From a virus: a DNA stretch of 32,399 nt. This document shows, piece after piece, positions 28,301-32,399 of the stretch. Below the pieces are notes generated by a model. It saw only the letters and a list, made by a program, of their open reading frames with translations, was not told where the DNA came from and did no database searches. Made by a program: the position numbers and the translations under genes. The stretch spans positions 1 through 32,399 of the IMG/VR virus record IMGVR_UViG_3300029319_000256. One strand, written 5' to 3'. The stretch's first letter is position 1, and every line of letters begins with the position of its first letter.

Positions 28301-31300
28301 AGGTATTACGAGAGCCTCTGCTATACTAGATTTTATTCCTGTAGATGATATAAACTACTCAAACAATAAGTTAAGGTTAGAGCACATGACACCTGCTTTA
28401 ACTACAAATTTATATGCTTTAAAATATATATTTGCAGATAAGACAACTTCTGAAGCAGCTAGAAAAGATTACAACGATATTATGGATAATTATCGTTTAG
28501 CTTATTTACCTGATGTTTATGATAAAATGGTAAACAAGTTTTACAAATCAACAATGCCTTTTTATTGGACTCCTGACGCTAGTGCTTTGTTAAGGTACTA
28601 TAATGCTGAGATGGCTGGTACTTTTGATTTACAAATGGAACAGTTGTCTACAGGAATAATTGTAGGACCAGAGTTAGCTACAGATAAAAAATTAATCAAG
28701 CAAGTTGAGAAAGGAAAACTAAATGCTATTAGCAAGTTATTAAACACTACTTTAACACAAGCCGCTTTAGATAAAGCAGGTATAGATTTAAATGAAGGTG
28801 CTAGAACAGCTGGGAAAGTATTTATGAATTCTAGAGCTATTAATGAGTCTACACCAAGTAGAGGTATGTCTGCTTTTGATTTTGACGAGACGTTAATTGA
28901 CAAAGGTGATAATACTATTATAGCTACCAAAGGTGACGATGTAGTAACTATAACATCTGGACAGTGGCCTTTACAAGGTCCTAAATATGCTGAGTTAGGT
29001 TATGAGTTTGATTTCAGTGACTTTATAAATGTTAGAGGTGGTGTTGAGGGCCCTCTAATGCAGAAGTTTAGAAACAGAATACAAAAGTATGGTATAGAAA
29101 ATAACTATATACTTACAGCTAGACCAGCAGAAGCAGCACCAGCAATTAAGGCTTGGTTAAAAACCCAAGGTATAGACATGCCTATAGAAAATATAACTGG
29201 TTTAGGTAATAGTACTGGTGAAGCAAAAGCTATGTGGATAGCTAATAAATTTGCAGAGGGTTACAACGATATATATTTTGTGGACGATGCCTTACCTAAT
29301 GTTGAAGCTGTTGCAGATATGATAGATCAGTTAGACATTAAAGGTAAGTCTGTTCAAGCTAAATTTAAGTTTAGTAGACAACTTAATCCAGAGATAAACA
29401 AAATAATAGAATCTACTAGACAGCAAAGTTTAGATTTGAATAGAATAATAGAGCAAACAAAAGGTGTTAAAGCAGAAGCTAGATATTCTGATGCTCAAGC
29501 TAGAATAAGAGGTAGCCAAAAAGATAGGTTTAGTATGTTTAAATTCTTTGTACCGCCTTCTGCAGAAGACTTTAAAGGTTTACTATATAGATTACTTTCA
29601 CCTGGTAAGTTAGGAGAACAACAAATGGCGTTTTTTAAGAAAGCACTATTTGATCCTTTTGCAAAAGGGTACACTTCTTTAAATAAAGCTAAACAAAACT
29701 TAGACGCTGGTTATAGAAATATATTAAAAGTTTTTCCTAGTGTAAAAAAATCTTTATCACAAACAGTCGAGGATACTAATTTTACTAATGATCAAGCTGT
29801 AAGAGTTTATTTATGGGATAAAAACAATGTAGAGGTACCCGGTTTATCTAAAAGAGATCAACAAACTTTAGTTAATCACGTTAAGAGTAATACTGATTTA
29901 TTATCTTTTGCCCAATCATTAGAAGGTTTGGTTAACTTAGATACTGGTTATCTAATACCTAATGAATATTGGTTAGTTGAAAGTACTAGCAGTGATATAC
30001 AAACTATAAACGCAGAGCTTAGTAGAGCAGACCACTTGTCAGAGTTTGTAAACAATAGAAAAGAAATGTTTGGTGAGTGGAAAGGACAAAGTTTAGATGG
30101 TGACATCATGAATAAACTTCAAGCAATATACGGTAATAATTATAGAGACGCTTTAGAAGATATACTTTGGCGTATGGAGTTTGGAACAAAGAGGGAAAAA
30201 GGAACTAATAAATTAGTAAATAAATTTAACAATTGGGCTAACCAATCAGTTGGTGCTATAATGTTCTTTAATATGAGATCTGCGTTGTTACAGACTATAT
30301 CTTCTGTTAACTTTATAAACTGGTCTGACAATAATCCGTTAAAAGCAGCGGCTGCATTTGCTAACCAAAAACAATTCTGGAAAGACTTCGGTATGATATT
30401 TAATTCTGACATGTTAAAGCAAAGGCGTGCTGGTAACCAAAGAGGTATCAATGAAGCTGAACTTGCTCAAGCAATTGCTGGTTCTAAAAACAAAGCTAAA
30501 GCAGCTTTAAACTGGTTGTTAACAAAAGGATTTTTACCTACACAAATAGCAGATAGTTTTGCTATTGCTTCTGGTGGCGCTACGTTTTATAGAAACAGAG
30601 TTAAATCATATTTAAAACAAGGATTAACACAACAGCAAGCAGAGTCACAAGCTTTTCAAGATTTCCAAGAAGTAACAGAGGAATCACAGCAGTCTTCAAG
30701 ACCTGATTTAATATCACAACAACAAGCTTCGCCACTAGGTAGATATATACTGGCTTTTAAAAACACACCTATGCAGTATGCTAGACTTATGAAAAAAGCC
30801 GTGTTAGATTTAGCTAACAATAGAGGTGATTTTAAAACTAACGTTAGTAAGATTATATATTATGGTATGGTTCAAAACTTAATATTTAACGGACTACAAG
30901 CTGCGTTAGGCGCTTTGATAGGTGATGACGACGAAGACAAAGACACTGAAACAAACAAAAGGATTATCAACGGTATGATTGATTCTGTTCTTGGTGGATT
31001 AGGATTTGGTGGTAATGTTATTATGACTGTAAAAAACTCTTTATTAGAATACTTAAAACAAAGAGAAAGAGGTTGGAACGCAGATCATACTTATACTATT
31101 TTGAAAATAATAGGTTTGTCTCCTACAATAGGTAGTAAACTAAGAAAAATATATTCAGGTATACAAACAGAAAAATTTAATAGCGAAGTAATAAATGAAA
31201 TGAGTTACTTTGACATTGACAACCCTGTTTACGAGGCTATAGCTAATGTTATATCTGGTGGTACTAATATACCTTTAGACAGACTTGTTAAAAAAGTAAA

Positions 31301-31733
31301 CAATGTTGATGCTGCTCTTACAGAAGAAATATCTACTATAGAAAGACTTGCCTTGTTAATGGGTTGGAATACTTGGGACTTAGGTATTGAAGACCAAGAT
31401 ATAATAGCTGTTGAAGAAGAAATAAAAGAAAGAAAAGACAAAGAGAGAAAAGAGAAAAACGAAAAGAAAAAAATAGAAAAGAAACAGCAACAACAAAAAG
31501 AAAACGAAGTAAAAGAAAAAGAAAATAAAGAAAAAGATGATGGTCGTTGTATAGCTATAACTAGTAGCGGTAGCAGATGTAAAAGAGAGGCTATATCAGA
31601 TGGTTATTGTACTGTGCACGCTAAAGTAGAGCAAGGAACTAAAGAGGTTCAGTGTAGTAAAATTAAATCTAATGGCGAAAGATGTAAGATGAAAACTATG
31701 GCTAAAAGTGGATTATGTTTTTATCATGATTAA
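22347..31733 (+). CDS. Giant polyvalent internal virion / DNA ejection protein
   Basis: A single uninterrupted 3128-aa frame. Visible parts in order: EF-hand loop DTNKDGDIDEQE (217-228); acidic tract (295-308); coiled coil (about 450-590); hydrophobic stretch from M700 (MIGDMVPMLAATYLSGGSAT), a likely membrane insert; long charged helices (960-1110); HEFLH zincin centre (1172-1176) with E1238/E1239 as candidate third ligand; a segment near 1425-1455 faintly like sigma region 2; HAD centre with D2178/D2180, T2257, K2294, D2313/D2314; a conserved helical block (about 2625-2870) with MFFNMRSALLQTISSVNFIN and ILAFKNTPMQYARLMKKA; Lys/Glu/Gln linker (3022-3065); two Cys3His motifs (3068-3091, 3103-3127). 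It sits in the gp16 slot of an ejection cassette. A polyvalent protein injected with DNA is the inference; individual activities are untested. Confidence 0.75.
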   Translation: MNKEQLKKVVKKMMAAGEPDAKIKRFIKSSAFKQRVDGISGADVSPTYSSERDNFAANEEYNYYEQKEKERDAIRENYPQTLGNVITFGVGSSEMVGSIYKKAKDVVGSKSVSGAMTSLKKDNEYLDRKRNQDTFKLVNKLDDGEITQEQYDLEIEKINYIYDNATGPRDHYHWLQKANNLFNTEISDETKKVRDDALNASDKEYKQKNKESFASADTNKDGDIDEQEQFYYNAREEATVFLNEGIDSYLKRDIDAEIEAESKKRLMDPTGYLETRKPLYETDATSTYIDPMYSDEEDYEEEEYEEEEPIINIDSNSISPVLTQLLIQKYAGENGVSMKDAYNTYVEAGEEDYEGEDPFASVRHLMTDTSGNSPSGDGALIDYLNDIKLNDPEFFKRFNEAYISSSSDNYARQEMSQKLGIELTEKAGFFLGEGTTTLFGDPDEVKDTEKKIREFERDQEKAEAETSEINEMLESSIETTNSLLEDLENTTEGTVTVNGKVLEDENGNEIMFPNNARIQNLLDENEKILKGKYKTQEEVDEANKKINENNAEVDNILSSYKNKVENYNTSRETSLKLSNTLRKNTEEQLSAARNWNDYKAIYEMQDQRYTTFGQFGAATTGSVLNLVSAADEIIVGGNHDILQAAGIVEGPYDPWVGRQWVDQYRDKFRNMADPGTNYYSYKTGDFNSFAFERSNRTMRMIGDMVPMLAATYLSGGSATPTLMGMTIPTVAVIGTQSIGGDLERTRLEMKNNPLVHYAGWQRYTSAIVHGATEILSERLLVGQVGRVADNLMVDDFAKEGVKSWVRSTLNLGTRGVLDAVQEGFGEGVNTYTQNLSDKWLLGKDVDLMDGVSESFIDGFLVSGAITTPMLLKNTTNHLIPNTLQNKLNDNTTELLQLEKELLDNRYKYNEDGSVKQNVKSTLSSERIAQIESRMNELVNENTDLFETQLKGSVGMTQAEKRELLNIRTQQHRLKSEANTINKETGYTKKEKKEKLDEIKYRYSKLEKQKNDILQSDKRTDEEKIADYEKYKLSVKNKIDSYRNRKDRERDVESIEFETTEAVEEYMNEQNLYEDAYIQAEVDAAKRQLQQNKDFRSSDTQTRQHSELSPERRAQLENIVRQGESILENNLKQSKEGAGQFGFIHTKQNGDLVFGINKQSSLSATGRVTTAAHEFLHSVLFKTIGGDTKIQNALGNALQEYVGDKKGVTGMETFRQRMEPYIYRGKQGEVLGVEQNYSEELITIMSESILDGSLKFNEGFFTKVGDGLRRFFQRRFPNTLGKIKFDSGRDVYNFIKDYNDSIEKNYTNKAIEDVMVRGADGKLIPGVDPLLKQKSGYTYSRANQLDMMLNKYGDKISLVQNAIAQNENGDLVEDLQQSELGQGMGGIIESITKRLYDGIPKSEVNKIDLTRKDYKDALLTEAVEMITKEYDPAKQKLDKFVSSRLNLRANDLAQRLGVPQEFTTELGAAKDVTTAEDKVQQETIDTKKLEDRLTKVDPELKKELAVIKNNIIKQIEANPNLYKDKNYKSLKNLVSNEVQRMFGIAPKVGNLTKGDVRNAQMFINKHADALVAMLPQGFTSDQTSTGVQNVLLKEFYNKRSVRAKTGPGLQVQVKKPNLNVNDFTSVFGITERGKPNLYKKESNTSARIKALVEQTGKTITNQTIREHLQETNQPVDLIARLGDGKSKFMFSKGKALNEMLQKDGAKAAGVIESLFDLTNNDIHYYGGNMTALANNQLAGLLPQNEINKIAKDLQSLYDLTVPSYLESSNLFTSPTPLGSFVIDKYLQLNIEGREGYASLLSLTGENFVALKGNKTAQESARASIKSLATELDRIHGKGFALRTLYRTISAPSKIQDGEFIPVEPGGNKLKKNPNWNPRKKDGKPQDNRLGLATNAVDAALLLGAELDANGKPIGLPESPKGTSDYMKGSLNRIPEASKRPGFIERQQQNNQDIRKVMDVVRDLYQNKFINGNQVVSLMANFNANQEGITRASAILDFIPVDDINYSNNKLRLEHMTPALTTNLYALKYIFADKTTSEAARKDYNDIMDNYRLAYLPDVYDKMVNKFYKSTMPFYWTPDASALLRYYNAEMAGTFDLQMEQLSTGIIVGPELATDKKLIKQVEKGKLNAISKLLNTTLTQAALDKAGIDLNEGARTAGKVFMNSRAINESTPSRGMSAFDFDETLIDKGDNTIIATKGDDVVTITSGQWPLQGPKYAELGYEFDFSDFINVRGGVEGPLMQKFRNRIQKYGIENNYILTARPAEAAPAIKAWLKTQGIDMPIENITGLGNSTGEAKAMWIANKFAEGYNDIYFVDDALPNVEAVADMIDQLDIKGKSVQAKFKFSRQLNPEINKIIESTRQQSLDLNRIIEQTKGVKAEARYSDAQARIRGSQKDRFSMFKFFVPPSAEDFKGLLYRLLSPGKLGEQQMAFFKKALFDPFAKGYTSLNKAKQNLDAGYRNILKVFPSVKKSLSQTVEDTNFTNDQAVRVYLWDKNNVEVPGLSKRDQQTLVNHVKSNTDLLSFAQSLEGLVNLDTGYLIPNEYWLVESTSSDIQTINAELSRADHLSEFVNNRKEMFGEWKGQSLDGDIMNKLQAIYGNNYRDALEDILWRMEFGTKREKGTNKLVNKFNNWANQSVGAIMFFNMRSALLQTISSVNFINWSDNNPLKAAAAFANQKQFWKDFGMIFNSDMLKQRRAGNQRGINEAELAQAIAGSKNKAKAALNWLLTKGFLPTQIADSFAIASGGATFYRNRVKSYLKQGLTQQQAESQAFQDFQEVTEESQQSSRPDLISQQQASPLGRYILAFKNTPMQYARLMKKAVLDLANNRGDFKTNVSKIIYYGMVQNLIFNGLQAALGALIGDDDEDKDTETNKRIINGMIDSVLGGLGFGGNVIMTVKNSLLEYLKQRERGWNADHTYTILKIIGLSPTIGSKLRKIYSGIQTEKFNSEVINEMSYFDIDNPVYEAIANVISGGTNIPLDRLVKKVNNVDAALTEEISTIERLALLMGWNTWDLGIEDQDIIAVEEEIKERKDKERKEKNEKKKIEKKQQQQKENEVKEKENKEKDDGRCIAITSSGSRCKREAISDGYCTVHAKVEQGTKEVQCSKIKSNGERCKMKTMAKSGLCFYHD

Positions 31734-31783
31734 AAATAGCGAAAAACAAGTAATATTATAATAATAAAGTAAACTATAAAAAT

Positions 31784-32329
31784 ATGGCATTCAAAATGAA
31801 AGGTAATCCTATGAAAAGAAACTTTGGAATAGGAGACTCACCAACAAAACAACATAATATGGAACCAGAATCAACAGCATCAGAAGGTGCATTAGCAAAA
31901 GATGTTGAAACTGAATCTGAAAAAATATTTAGAGGTCTTTCAGAGTTAGGTGATGTTACAGACGTTTTAAGAAAAAGAAAGTTTAGAAGAGATAAATTAA
32001 ACCTAGATAAAGATGGTAGGAAGTTAACTCCTGGAACAGCTAAAAAATCTACAAGTGGAGCTATAAGTAAATTAGCTAAAAAAGCTGCGAAAGCTAACAC
32101 TAAGAAAGTAGCTACAAAAGCGTCTCCAAATAAACTTGGTAGAGTTGGAGTTAGTGGTATGGGTAGCGGTGAAGATTACACACCTAAAATTGTAAAGAAG
32201 TTTTACAAAAAATTAGGGGACAAAGCAGAAAAAGTTGCGAAAGGAGCATACAAAGCTGTTACAGGTAAAAAATATCCAGAAAAAAAGAAAAAGAAAAAGG
32301 GCGGAGTAACTTATCTTGGAAAATTCTAA
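31784..32329 (+). CDS. Small lysine-rich phage protein
   Basis: A 181-aa very basic protein starting MAFKMKGNPMKRNFGIGDSP, a start style (MAFKMKG-P--RNFG--DSP) that I associate with small proteins in marine Bacteroidetes phages. Residues 68-120 are Lys/Ala/Ser/Thr-rich (AKKSTSGAISKLAKKAAKAN) and resemble histone-like or nucleic-acid-binding tails. The C-terminus has an amphipathic helix (VKKFYKKLGDKAEKVAKGAY) then six consecutive lysines and VTYLGKF. No known family was identified. A DNA-condensing or capsid-internal role is possible because of charge and position after ejection genes, but is a guess. The leader before its ATG is A/T-rich and SD-less. Confidence 0.55.
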   Translation: MAFKMKGNPMKRNFGIGDSPTKQHNMEPESTASEGALAKDVETESEKIFRGLSELGDVTDVLRKRKFRRDKLNLDKDGRKLTPGTAKKSTSGAISKLAKKAAKANTKKVATKASPNKLGRVGVSGMGSGEDYTPKIVKKFYKKLGDKAEKVAKGAYKAVTGKKYPEKKKKKKGGVTYLGKF

Positions 32330-32343
32330 TAAAATTATTGACA

Positions 32344-32399
32344 ATGGCAAAAGAATTAAATGAAGATACTAGCTTTCAAATAAGTATTAAGACACTAGG
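32344..32399 (+). CDS. Start of a small protein, truncated by window end
   Basis: The ATG at 32344 opens a frame MAKELNEDTSFQISIKTL that runs off the window. This start resembles that of small phage proteins with a single transmembrane helix after about 20 residues, often encoded near holin genes, but only 18 residues can be read. The frame and start are clear; the product is a tentative recollection. Confidence 0.45.
   Translation, partial: MAKELNEDTSFQISIKTL

Noticed and set aside
31410-31541. Frameshift-prone A-rich tract in the giant gene before the zinc motifs
   Set aside because: The frame stays open with well-formed Cys/His motifs on the far side, so the tract is a Lys/Glu linker rather than a sequencing or programmed frameshift.
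1-32399. Diversity-generating retroelement, CRISPR array, tRNA or integrase site
   Set aside because: No reverse transcriptase, spaced direct repeats, cloverleaf sequence or recombinase gene could be seen by reading.

Overview
The window is part of a tailed-phage genome with short-tailed (podovirus-like) structural logic. Every credible gene is on the + strand, genes are packed with 1-57 nt gaps or short overlaps, and the order runs terminase, portal, scaffold, major capsid protein, head-tail ring proteins, very large tail protein, tail accessory proteins, then ejection-type internal proteins. The DNA is strongly A+T rich. Start codons are preceded by A/T-only leaders with no AGGAGG-like Shine-Dalgarno sequence, which is the habit of Bacteroidetes and their phages. 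My best guess is therefore a phage of a (probably marine) flavobacterium-like host; this is inference, since no host gene is present.

Region 1 (1-2542): the end of a small membrane protein (holin-like), a probable virion protein rich in beta structure, three small conserved phage-type proteins, a 196-aa protein that reads as two GroES-like barrels in tandem, and a probable small terminase subunit that overlaps it by 56 nt. Region 2 (2542-9955): large terminase, portal, scaffold and major capsid protein, closed by a clear intrinsic terminator with a cUUCGg tetraloop. Region 3 (9960-19823): a basic/helical conserved protein, two probable head-tail ring/adaptor proteins, a 1787-aa tail hub or stabilisation protein, a 550-aa beta-rich virion protein and a 120-aa partner. 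Region 4 (19867-31733): three consecutive genes resembling the T7 gp14-gp15-gp16 ejection set. The first carries a C-terminal S74-type self-cleaving chaperone domain. The third is a 3128-aa giant taking up 29% of the window. Region 5 (31784-end): a small lysine-rich protein and the start of another small gene.

The most interesting object is the 3128-aa protein. It strings together a perfect EF-hand loop, an acidic tract, a hydrophobic membrane-like stretch, an HExxH zincin-like centre, a HAD-type phosphatase centre, a long conserved helical ejection-protein region and two C-terminal Cys3His zinc-type motifs. This looks like a polyvalent protein delivered with the DNA, so enzymes may be injected into the host at the start of infection. 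Secondary points of interest are the double GroES-like protein next to the terminase genes, the S74 domain on an ejection-type protein, and a small beta module that recurs in four different virion proteins.

The window has no replication, integration or lysis enzyme genes, no tRNA and no CRISPR, so it is the structural arm of a larger genome. No intergenic stretch exceeds 60 bases.
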